The notes below the pieces were generated by a model. That model did not search any database. It saw only the letters and a list, made by a program, of their open reading frames with translations, and had not been told where the DNA came from. A DNA stretch of 64,000 nt from an uncultured Alphaproteobacteria bacterium. GTDB taxonomy: Bacteria; Pseudomonadota; Alphaproteobacteria; Rs-D84. The position numbers and the translations under genes are program-made. The stretch covers positions 39,949-103,948 of the forward strand of contig CAJOGC010000002.1 of assembly GCA_905234185.1 (NCBI GenBank), read 5' to 3'. Below, one piece after another: positions 1-8,207 of this stretch. How positions within the stretch are numbered: the stretch's first letter is position 1; each line of letters starts with the position of its first letter.

Positions 1-1
1 T

Positions 2-1294
2 CTGGCTCAAAAAGATGCCGCAGAAGAATTTTGGGACAGTTTATCGAAATATTACATGTTTAATCCAACGATGGGTATTGGAATTGTATCACGTAACGGC
101 ACATTATATCGTTCTTCCCAAAAAATAGAAGATCAAAATAAGGATGATGTTCGTTATACTTACTACAATGACGGCGTGTATTATTTCCCGCCTCGACAAG
201 ATGTTTCATATGAAGTAAAAACTACAGAGTTTAAAAAGCCAATACAGTGGAAATTACAATCAGCACCTCTCGATAAATGGTTATTTAGGAAATCCTTGGG
301 GCCATTGCCCGATTCTACAAAATTATTTGATAGAGATACTGGTGTAAATCCTTTATCTCGAACGAGACTGGCTTTCAACGGAACATATAGAAAGGATATC
401 GATGAAGGTGTTGTTTTTAATCAGAATGATGAACTGTATATATATCAAGACGGAATGAAATATAAACTAGAGTATGCTAAACGACTCAAATCATACGATT
501 TAAGTAGATTGGGTATAAAAAAACTACCAGATCTATCAAAACACAATGTGATTGGTAATTTTGATTGTTTTATGAATGAGCTGACGTCTTTACAGGGAGC
601 CCCCAAAAAGGTTGGTGGCGATTTTGTATGTGAATATAATAAATTGACCTCTCTGCAAGGTGCTCCCCAAAAGGTAGGTGGAGCATTTGAGTGTAGTTAT
701 AATAGGTTAATAACATTAAAAGGTGCACCTCAACAATGTGGTAGCTTCAATTGTACTAGCAATCAGCTAACGTCTTTAGAATATGCACCCCAAGAGTGCG
801 AAAGTTTTTCTTGCTTTAACAATAAACTAACAACTCTGAAAGGTGCTCCCCAGAAGGTCGGCTATTTCAATTGTTATAATAATAAATTGAAATCGTTAGA
901 TGGGGCACCAAAACACATAAAGGGGAATTTTGTATGTTTTGATAATCCTCTTGTGTCATTAAGTGGAGCACCAAAAAATATTGATGGCAGATTTCATTTT
1001 GATGGAGACGGACTGGAGTCGTTAGATGGTTTACCAATGGCAAGGGAATATGTATTGGAAGATGCTTTTACACGATTTTGGAACGCACAAGAAGGAAAAA
1101 CTTATTTCCCAAAAATCTTTGATTCTGCCGATGAATTACGTAAGTATTTTGAATTGTACAAAGCACAACGTAAGCTCAGAGACGAAATATACAGAATGGC
1201 TTTTCTTGAGTCAATGAATAAATTTCTCTCTATGGATAAAGACGAAAGAGAGAGAATTATCAAAGGAATAATGAGCGATATGTCACGACGATAA
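2..1294 (+). CDS. Leucine-rich-repeat protein, 5' end outside window
   Basis: ORF 56..1294; the frame stays open upstream to position 2 (LAQKDAAEEFWDSLSKYY before M56). About 8 repeats of ~20-21 aa (GGDFVCEYNKLTSLQGAPQKV), then FDSADELRKYFELYK tail. Confidence 0.75.
   Translation: MAQKDAAEEFWDSLSKYYMFNPTMGIGIVSRNGTLYRSSQKIEDQNKDDVRYTYYNDGVYYFPPRQDVSYEVKTTEFKKPIQWKLQSAPLDKWLFRKSLGPLPDSTKLFDRDTGVNPLSRTRLAFNGTYRKDIDEGVVFNQNDELYIYQDGMKYKLEYAKRLKSYDLSRLGIKKLPDLSKHNVIGNFDCFMNELTSLQGAPKKVGGDFVCEYNKLTSLQGAPQKVGGAFECSYNRLITLKGAPQQCGSFNCTSNQLTSLEYAPQECESFSCFNNKLTTLKGAPQKVGYFNCYNNKLKSLDGAPKHIKGNFVCFDNPLVSLSGAPKNIDGRFHFDGDGLESLDGLPMAREYVLEDAFTRFWNAQEGKTYFPKIFDSADELRKYFELYKAQRKLRDEIYRMAFLESMNKFLSMDKDERERIIKGIMSDMSRR
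546..1041 (+). repeat. Coding tandem repeat, ~60-63 bp period (LRR-like unit)
   Basis: Iterated GGxFxCxxNxLTSLxGAPxxV units. Confidence 0.8.
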
Positions 1295-1324
1295 AATTCT
1301 ATCACAGTTCAGACGAACTGTTGA

Positions 1325-2038
1325 TTAAATTCGTGTGTTTTTTAATTGGTTTAATAATTCGTGCTGTATTTCAATGTTATCTTTGGACCTGGCTATAAGC
1401 TGCTGCAGCCGTTTTGTTATATATTCGCCAACCTCACGAGCTTCATATTCGTGTATGGAATCGGCATATATTTGTTTGTATTTCTTTTTATCAGCATAAT
1501 AATATTGGTAATAATCTGCCGCTTGCTTTACAACATCGCGCGAAAGACTGCTTTTTCCTATGGATTGCAGATAATGTGTAAATTCGTGAGTAATTTGTCC
1601 CAACAATCCATGTTCAGATAAATCATGAAAGAACGCGAAAAATGGGTTTGTTGATCCGAGTGCTACTTCAGCCATTTTGTTCGCCCAAGGACTAAGTTCC
1701 GGTGAATAAAACAAAGCGGATGGCATCGGTATATCTTTCGGCCAAACTGATTTAATATCTTCTTGAAAATAAATCTTGGGTGTCGTGGTGTTGTTGCTTG
1801 GAAACTTTTCTACTAACAGATTCAATATATCGCTGATGAACTTTTTGCGCTGGGGATAATCTTGATTATCCCAATTTTGATATACAGACAGGTTTTCTTG
1901 GACATATGACTGTATTACGTCCCAAACACGCTGGGCTAAAACATCGGCATTTTGTCTGGAATAGTTATCAATAGTCAACTGCTTGTTGGCATTGATAATT
2001 TGTACCATTTTTTTTGCTTCATCAAAACCTTGTCTCAT
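1325..2038 (-). CDS. Putative zinc metallopeptidase-like protein
   Basis: HExxH-type motif in GQITHEFTHYLQSIG; overlaps the start of the upstream S41 gene's stop region. Confidence 0.5.
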   Translation of the reverse strand: MRQGFDEAKKMVQIINANKQLTIDNYSRQNADVLAQRVWDVIQSYVQENLSVYQNWDNQDYPQRKKFISDILNLLVEKFPSNNTTTPKIYFQEDIKSVWPKDIPMPSALFYSPELSPWANKMAEVALGSTNPFFAFFHDLSEHGLLGQITHEFTHYLQSIGKSSLSRDVVKQAADYYQYYYADKKKYKQIYADSIHEYEAREVGEYITKRLQQLIARSKDNIEIQHELLNQLKNTRI

Positions 2039-3146
2039 TATTCAACCTTATTAAATCTTTTCTCTGTAACATGGCTTTTGTGATATCAAGTTTAGCAATG
2101 GCTATGTCCATTGCGTTGGTGCCGTCTTTGCACTTTATCTCAGGCTGATAGCCGTGCAATTCAAAGTTGTCATATTCCAGGATACGATAATTCATACCGA
2201 CAGATACTGTAATGTTGCTGTGGGGCAGGAATCCGTGACACATATTACCATAAACTTCCATCCCAGCAGAATTGTCGCCAATTACGGTTACCATTGGGTG
2301 ATGAACCATACGCAACAAGAACATTTCTGCGCTGGAACCTGTGCGTTCATCAGTTAAAATGAATATCGGCTTCATATATGCTTTCTTTTTATCAATCTTA
2401 AAGCATTTGCCGGTCTTCCATAATTGCAGTTTTTCTGATGCTGGTATTTTGGACCATGGTGCATCCGGATACGATGCTGCTTGTACTTTCATTGCTTCTG
2501 GTGTAGTGCGGACATAAGTCTTTTTCATGCTGTCTACATCTGCCCCACACAAAAAATCCGCAAGATCGTCAGAATATCTGCTACTTCCACCACCATTATT
2601 ACGCAAATCAATAATCAATGCTTTTGACTTTGGCAAATCGTTCGTTTGAAAATTAATGATAGCATCGCGAAATTCATCCGTTCTCAGCATAGTGTTGAAC
2701 CCGATAATCGCAACGCCATCTTTACGCAATTCCGTCTTTATGGGCAATTTGCCGGCAAAGTTTTTACCAACATCTTTATGCTTTCTTTTTGATTTCGTTC
2801 CTGCACGAACACCATTAAATCGAAGAGATATATGATTGTCCGGAATCTGTTCTATTACATCCCGCATGGATTCAAACAGTTCACCAGCAGTCATATCATG
2901 AGCGGATTTGTATGCTTTTGTCAGACGGGTTAAAACCTTTCTTTTTACAATATCGTTATGCACCGGCCATCCAACATAGACACGTATCAGATAACGTGCC
3001 AGCACAGCAATATCGTGCCGCACATCATTTGCAGTCAGACGTTTCCCTGGCGTATGAGTATCAGGCTTGCCACCACGCACATCATCCAGTGTAGAATCTT
3101 TCAATAAAGCATCTTCCAAATTCTTAATTGTTGGTATTTTGAGCAT
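2022..3146 (-). CDS. S41 family (C-terminal processing) peptidase-like protein
   Basis: ALIIDLRNNGGGSSRYSDDLADFL and ILTDERTGSSAEMF match the S41 catalytic region; start chosen at MLKIPTIKN (ORF open to 3179). Confidence 0.8.
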   Translation of the reverse strand: MLKIPTIKNLEDALLKDSTLDDVRGGKPDTHTPGKRLTANDVRHDIAVLARYLIRVYVGWPVHNDIVKRKVLTRLTKAYKSAHDMTAGELFESMRDVIEQIPDNHISLRFNGVRAGTKSKRKHKDVGKNFAGKLPIKTELRKDGVAIIGFNTMLRTDEFRDAIINFQTNDLPKSKALIIDLRNNGGGSSRYSDDLADFLCGADVDSMKKTYVRTTPEAMKVQAASYPDAPWSKIPASEKLQLWKTGKCFKIDKKKAYMKPIFILTDERTGSSAEMFLLRMVHHPMVTVIGDNSAGMEVYGNMCHGFLPHSNITVSVGMNYRILEYDNFELHGYQPEIKCKDGTNAMDIAIAKLDITKAMLQRKDLIRLNNETRF

Positions 3147-3840
3147 GATAAAATCCTTTTTGAGTAATGATCCCGTCAATCAATTGTTGAAGACGCTTCG
3201 GTGCCATAAGAAGATTGGGAGCAACCCCCAGAACCGATATGGCTTTGTCCTGGTTTTTAATGGCGGCCTCATGTTTAGTAGGTTCTAGCGAACAGAAATA
3301 CGCGATATCTTCGGGGTGGAATTGTGAAGTCATTCCGACATATAAATCCATAAAATCAAAAATGGATTTCGGTTTCATATTTCTGATTTCTGGGTTTAAT
3401 ACCTTTAGTTCTGGCAAATATCTTGCTAGCCTGGCTAGTGCCTTTGGCTGTTCAGTCTGAAAATAGTGAACGACATATTCTTTTTCTTCATCCGATAAAT
3501 GCCTAGTGATTTTTTCTAAACCGGCCAAATACTGCTTTTGTTCCTGTTCCGATACAGTAGTACCACGAAAAAACTTTTGTATGTATTTTGCTGGATTCAT
3601 AACCCTGTCTGGATCAAAAGTATGGATGTATTCTTGTTGCATAACATACTGTTCAAAGGATTGTTCATCAAAGCCCTTGGGAAACTTGTATGTGTGATAG
3701 ATTTCGATTGTTGGCACAAATCCGTGTTTTTTAAGTACAATATCAAAATCTTGGGCGGATGACCAATGACCATTCTGGAATCCGGCCTCTTTATTCAGTA
3801 AATCATCAATAACCGTCAGTACTTTCTGTTTGTCTATCAT
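3124..3840 (-). CDS. Hypothetical protein
   Basis: ORF from MIDKQKVLTV; overlaps the S41 CDS by a few codons, probable operon. Confidence 0.6.
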   Translation of the reverse strand: MIDKQKVLTVIDDLLNKEAGFQNGHWSSAQDFDIVLKKHGFVPTIEIYHTYKFPKGFDEQSFEQYVMQQEYIHTFDPDRVMNPAKYIQKFFRGTTVSEQEQKQYLAGLEKITRHLSDEEKEYVVHYFQTEQPKALARLARYLPELKVLNPEIRNMKPKSIFDFMDLYVGMTSQFHPEDIAYFCSLEPTKHEAAIKNQDKAISVLGVAPNLLMAPKRLQQLIDGIITQKGFYHAQNTNN

Positions 3841-3849
3841 AATGTCGTT

Positions 3850-3892
3850 ATTATACCACAAAATGTACAAAATCACAAAAATATGGTATAAT
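3850..3892. promoter_or_regulatory. Divergent promoter pair with TGGTATAAT extended -10 elements facing outward
   Basis: TATAAT at 3887-3892 (+) and its complement ATTATA at 3850-3855 (-), each in TGGTATAAT, between divergent genes. Confidence 0.55.
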
Positions 3893-3920
3893 ATTCCTGA
3901 TAATAACAAAGGAACAGGTT

Positions 3921-4451
3921 ATGGTTTTTGAGAAACATATCGATTGTGGTGATTTTATACTAGAGAAAATTATGCCCGATGCACAAAACGCACAAAAATT
4001 ATTACATGTCATAGATAATAATCGTGCTTTTTTATCAAAATATTTAGAATGGGTCGATACGTATACAACGGCGGATAAGGCACTTGCAAATATAACTAAA
4101 ACATTTTGTGATGAAAGTTGCTCATATTTTATAATTGTTGATAGTCAAATTGCAGGAAAAATAGGATATGTTGATACCGATGAAAATATGGGCGAAATAA
4201 GTTATTGGCTTGCAAAAGAATATACTGGTCGCGGTATTATGACACGCGCATTGAATTTAATGACAGATATCGGTTTTAATAAAATAGGATTAAATCGTAT
4301 ACAGTTAACTTTGGATGTGGATAATACAGCTTCAGAGGCGGTAGCACAACGTTGTGGGTTTAAGTTAGATGGTGTTTTACGGAAATATTTTTTATTACGC
4401 GGAACCCCAAGGGATATGAAAATGTACTCTAAATTAAAAACGGACAATTAG
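3921..4451 (+). CDS. GNAT family N-acetyltransferase (RimJ/RimL-like)
   Basis: GEISYWLAKEYTGRGIMTRALNLMTDIGFNKIGLNRIQLTLDVDNTASEAVAQRCGF. Confidence 0.85.
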   Translation: MVFEKHIDCGDFILEKIMPDAQNAQKLLHVIDNNRAFLSKYLEWVDTYTTADKALANITKTFCDESCSYFIIVDSQIAGKIGYVDTDENMGEISYWLAKEYTGRGIMTRALNLMTDIGFNKIGLNRIQLTLDVDNTASEAVAQRCGFKLDGVLRKYFLLRGTPRDMKMYSKLKTDN

Positions 4452-4479
4452 TTATTGACAATAATAAGGGAATGTCAGT

Positions 4480-6570
4480 ATGGAAAAACGTGAAGCGCCA
4501 CAAATGGTTTATAAGGGTAAAATTCCACAAGGGTATCGTGTTGGTATAGGTATTAACGGTGCATACGGTATATGCCCATTTTGCGGAAAAGCATACACAG
4601 AAGAGGATATAACAGATTCTGAAAAGATCAATTTTGAACATGTTTATCCTCGGTTTGCGGTAAAAGATGCGATAAGATTAGTAAATCGTGGCGATGATAA
4701 AAATAAAAAATCACCAGAAATAGAATCAGGTATCAAAGTTGCCGTGCACAAAAAATGTAATTCAGACGGACGAGAATTAGAAGACACAATAAAAATGTTG
4801 GTCGAGTCTGTTAATAAAGGTGGGCAATTAACCCCAGAACAAGCGAAAAAGGTGTTGCAATATTGTAGAAAAACAAGAGTGTTTTTACGCTATCTTACAG
4901 ATTGGGAAAATGTCCCGGAAGCGTTTGCTTATGACAAGGAAAAAAAGAAGAACCTTTATGATGTTGTTTTGATAGGACTTTGCGATGACACCAACACCCT
5001 AATGTATAATACATTTAAAGATTTTTCTATTCAGATACAAAATTGTGTGTTTCAGTATAAAGATTGTATATCTCAGTATAAAGAAGTGTCAGATTTTATG
5101 TATTATACGAGTTTTCTTAGGGTAATGATGTCGCCAAAAGGTGTATGCATAGCGATTACTAATTTTGATGATAGTTGTATATGTTTCAAAAAAGAGGATG
5201 AAAAACCAATATGTTCATACATTGATAAACCTGTACCGTGGTATTTGACTGATAGGTTAAGATTTTTACACATTTATGAACATGCTTTAAATACATTATC
5301 TAATACTAAGACAACATTTTTAAGAGATTTAGAAGACAACGGGTTTACAGGAAACTTGTTGTTAAGAAAAAGATTATCTTTGGGAGGGCGGTATAGACCT
5401 GGGATTGATGATGATTTGACTTTCGTTCAAGATGGGGTTGTATATGTTTATGAAAATGGGCAGAAATATAATATTGGGGAAGCTTCACCTCGTAAGATTT
5501 ATTTATTAGGAGGACTCGGTATTAGCGTATTACCAGACTTATCTAAGACTTCTCCGGACATTTTTGTATGTTCTAGAAACAAGTTAAGGTCATTAAAGGG
5601 AAGTCCAAATCAAAAAGCAGGAGAATTCGATTGTTCATATAATGAATTAACCTCTTTGAAATATGCGCCCAAAAAAATATATGGCGATTTTCTATGTAAC
5701 AGGAATCAGTTAAAATCATTAAAAGGAGCCCCAAAAGAAATTAGTGGTAGTTTTCGGTGTGATAAGAATAAATTAACGTCGTTGGAAGGTGCTCCAAAAG
5801 AAATTGGCGGCGATTTTTTGTGTATCGGAAACGCACTTTTAACATTAAATGCCGGTCCAGAATTTGTTGGCGGTAATTTTTATTGTGGTGGGAACAAATT
5901 GAGGTCACTAGACGGGACACCAAAAAGAATTGGTGGCAATTTTTCTTGTGATCAAAATAGGTTAACATCTTTAAAAGGTGGGGCAGAGTTTGTTGGCGGT
6001 AATTTTCATTGTGTTTTTAATAAATTAACATCACTAAAATACGCACCCAAGAAAATAGATGGCAATTTTCGGTGTACCAAGAATGAGTTAACATCGTTAT
6101 ACGGGGCCCCAATATCCGTTGGTGGCAATTTTTCTTGTGATCAAAATAAATTAACATCGTTAAGGGGTGCCCCAAAAAAAATTGGTGGCAGTTTTTCGTG
6201 TAATATTAATAAATTGTCATCATTAAAAGGGGCGTCACAAGAAGTTGGTGGTGATTTTTTTTGTTCGGGAAATAAATTAAAATTATTTGATTGCCCGAAT
6301 ACAGTAATTGGTGGAAAATTTTTATTTGATGCCCAATACTTACAATCATTGGATGGCTTGCCGCAGGCAAAATGCTATGTTGTACTCGATTGTGATAAGG
6401 AGTTCAATTCTGCTGATGAACTTCGGGTGTGGTTTGAAAAATATAAAAAAGAACGCAACGGTAAAAAGGTAGTAAAGGGGATGCGGGCTGGCGCAAAGAA
6501 GGTTAGTGCATTATCCAAAGCCAGTGATGTCCAAAACGCAATAAAACCAGATAATCAAAAGAAAAAATAA
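4480..6570 (+). CDS. HNH-like domain + leucine-rich-repeat protein
   Basis: N-term CPFCGK...FEHVYPRF...HKKCNSDGRELED (HNH/treble-clef-like); 12-13 LRR-like 21-aa repeats; C-term FNSADELRVWFEKYKKER as in the first LRR protein. Confidence 0.75.
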   Translation: MEKREAPQMVYKGKIPQGYRVGIGINGAYGICPFCGKAYTEEDITDSEKINFEHVYPRFAVKDAIRLVNRGDDKNKKSPEIESGIKVAVHKKCNSDGRELEDTIKMLVESVNKGGQLTPEQAKKVLQYCRKTRVFLRYLTDWENVPEAFAYDKEKKKNLYDVVLIGLCDDTNTLMYNTFKDFSIQIQNCVFQYKDCISQYKEVSDFMYYTSFLRVMMSPKGVCIAITNFDDSCICFKKEDEKPICSYIDKPVPWYLTDRLRFLHIYEHALNTLSNTKTTFLRDLEDNGFTGNLLLRKRLSLGGRYRPGIDDDLTFVQDGVVYVYENGQKYNIGEASPRKIYLLGGLGISVLPDLSKTSPDIFVCSRNKLRSLKGSPNQKAGEFDCSYNELTSLKYAPKKIYGDFLCNRNQLKSLKGAPKEISGSFRCDKNKLTSLEGAPKEIGGDFLCIGNALLTLNAGPEFVGGNFYCGGNKLRSLDGTPKRIGGNFSCDQNRLTSLKGGAEFVGGNFHCVFNKLTSLKYAPKKIDGNFRCTKNELTSLYGAPISVGGNFSCDQNKLTSLRGAPKKIGGSFSCNINKLSSLKGASQEVGGDFFCSGNKLKLFDCPNTVIGGKFLFDAQYLQSLDGLPQAKCYVVLDCDKEFNSADELRVWFEKYKKERNGKKVVKGMRAGAKKVSALSKASDVQNAIKPDNQKKK
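5550..6370 (+). repeat. Coding tandem repeat, ~63 bp period (21-aa LRR-like unit)
   Basis: Iterated GGNFSCDQNKLTSLRGAPKKI-type units. Confidence 0.85.
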
Positions 6571-6571
6571 T

Positions 6572-7123
6572 ATGAAACCATTGATAAATTTTCTGCGCAC
6601 CATTAAAACACCAAGGTTGGTATTAAAGATCGTGCCGCCGACCCAGGAAAACGCGGAAACGTTTTTTAGTATAATTGAGCAAAACCGCGACTATCTTGAG
6701 GCATGGCAGGGACATTTTGAATATCTGCGAAATCCAGATGAAGTGCGGCAGAAATTGGAACAACGCTATACCCAAATGAATAATAGCGAAGGTATGTTAT
6801 TCGGCATTTACAAAGACAACAAACCAATCGGACGCATCCGGTTCTTTGATATCCATGATAACGGCTGTGAAATCGGCTACTGGTTGATTCAATCTGCAAA
6901 TGGGCATGGATATATGAGTGAAGCATTATCTGCGCTGGAAACAGAGTTATTCAAATTCGGGTTTAATAAAATCACACTGGATATAGATAACGGAAACATT
7001 CATTCGGAAAATCTTGCTAAACGCAATGGCTATACTTTGGATAAAAGATTGCCGATGGCATCATGGGCCAAGTGCGTTGGCAAATGTGATTCTTTGATTT
7101 ATATAAAAAGGGAAAGCAGATGA
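6572..7123 (+). CDS. GNAT family N-acetyltransferase
   Basis: TPRLVLKIVPPTQENAETFF...CEIGYWLIQSANGHGYMSEALSALETELF...LDIDNGNIHSENLAKRNGY. Confidence 0.85.
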   Translation: MKPLINFLRTIKTPRLVLKIVPPTQENAETFFSIIEQNRDYLEAWQGHFEYLRNPDEVRQKLEQRYTQMNNSEGMLFGIYKDNKPIGRIRFFDIHDNGCEIGYWLIQSANGHGYMSEALSALETELFKFGFNKITLDIDNGNIHSENLAKRNGYTLDKRLPMASWAKCVGKCDSLIYIKRESR

Positions 7124-7380
7124 AATATACAAAATCTGGTCAATTTACAACCGACATGTTCAGTATAGGGGAAACTATAACTGAAACTCGTGATGTGATC
7201 ACTATTGCAGCGGATATAATTAAAAACATACCCGATGTACCAAATGACATAAAAAAGAGTTTAGATTTGGCCCTAAACAACCTGAACCAAGCAACCGGTT
7301 ATCTGGATCATATACAACGGAAAACCGATATTGCCTTGCGGTTTGTTCCGGCAGAGGTTCAGGAAAAAGAGTGCTTATAA
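7120..7380 (+). CDS. Hypothetical small protein
   Basis: ATGA overlap with the upstream GNAT gene suggests translational coupling. Confidence 0.55.
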   Translation: MKYTKSGQFTTDMFSIGETITETRDVITIAADIIKNIPDVPNDIKKSLDLALNNLNQATGYLDHIQRKTDIALRFVPAEVQEKECL

Positions 7381-7395
7381 GAATAGGAGTCAAGT

Positions 7396-8145
7396 ATGCT
7401 TAAATTGGTAAAACCATCAAAGGAATATTCGAAATTATTTTTAAATGCGATCCACAAAGCACGATTTCTGTTAATGATTGTTGGGGATGGCATTCGGGAA
7501 AACGTTGAAGAATTATTGGAACACACTGGTAATATGATTGATATGCACCACAATATTGCTCTTTGCGAATTGGAAATATATCAAATGGGTGCATCAAAAA
7601 TTGTTATTCCGCATCTAACTGCACATACACGTATTATCACACGTGGTGTTATCAGCATTGAAGATGGAAATATAAAACTGGACAACATTGAAGAAGAAAT
7701 CTCAACCGCAAGGCCCAAACACAACAACGCAATTTTAACTGATGAAGAGTTTATTAAAAATTATACCAAATCGCATCACAACATTACCATGGATCAAATA
7801 AGCAATTTTATGGAAAATGTAAGGAATCTTGGATTTTATACAAACTACGGTGAAAAGAGCATGATTATACACCTGCCTGGCGTAGCCCCACTGATAAATA
7901 TCAGTTTCAAAGATAATTGGTTTGTGCCGATAAAGATAAAAAACTCACTAAAACGTCGTGGATATTCTGAATTGATGGCGGACTCACTATTAGCAGACTT
8001 AAAGCCATTTGTAAAAAACACACCTCGTTCTAAATCAAAACCGTACGATAAACAGGATGTGTTTTATTATTTAGACGAAAACATTATAACCACCAAATGC
8101 GAACTGTTCCTAAACGCACTAGAATCATTTAAAAACAAATTCTAA
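7396..8145 (+). CDS. Hypothetical protein
   Basis: 249-aa ORF co-directional with upstream genes, ends at an intrinsic terminator. Confidence 0.6.
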   Translation: MLKLVKPSKEYSKLFLNAIHKARFLLMIVGDGIRENVEELLEHTGNMIDMHHNIALCELEIYQMGASKIVIPHLTAHTRIITRGVISIEDGNIKLDNIEEEISTARPKHNNAILTDEEFIKNYTKSHHNITMDQISNFMENVRNLGFYTNYGEKSMIIHLPGVAPLINISFKDNWFVPIKIKNSLKRRGYSELMADSLLADLKPFVKNTPRSKSKPYDKQDVFYYLDENIITTKCELFLNALESFKNKF

Positions 8146-8170
8146 AAACCGCCCATATGGGCGGTTTTTT
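8145..8170 (+). terminator. Intrinsic terminator
   Basis: AAAACCGCCCATATGGGCGGTTTTTT perfect hairpin with T tract. Confidence 0.85.
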
Positions 8171-8207
8171 ATCTCAATTTAGTAATAAGTACCTTAGCAA
8201 AGTATCA

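Noticed and set aside
546-6370. Tandem repeats considered as a CRISPR array
   Set aside because: Period 60-63 bp in frame, encoding LRR-like units; no conserved repeat with unique spacers and no cas genes.
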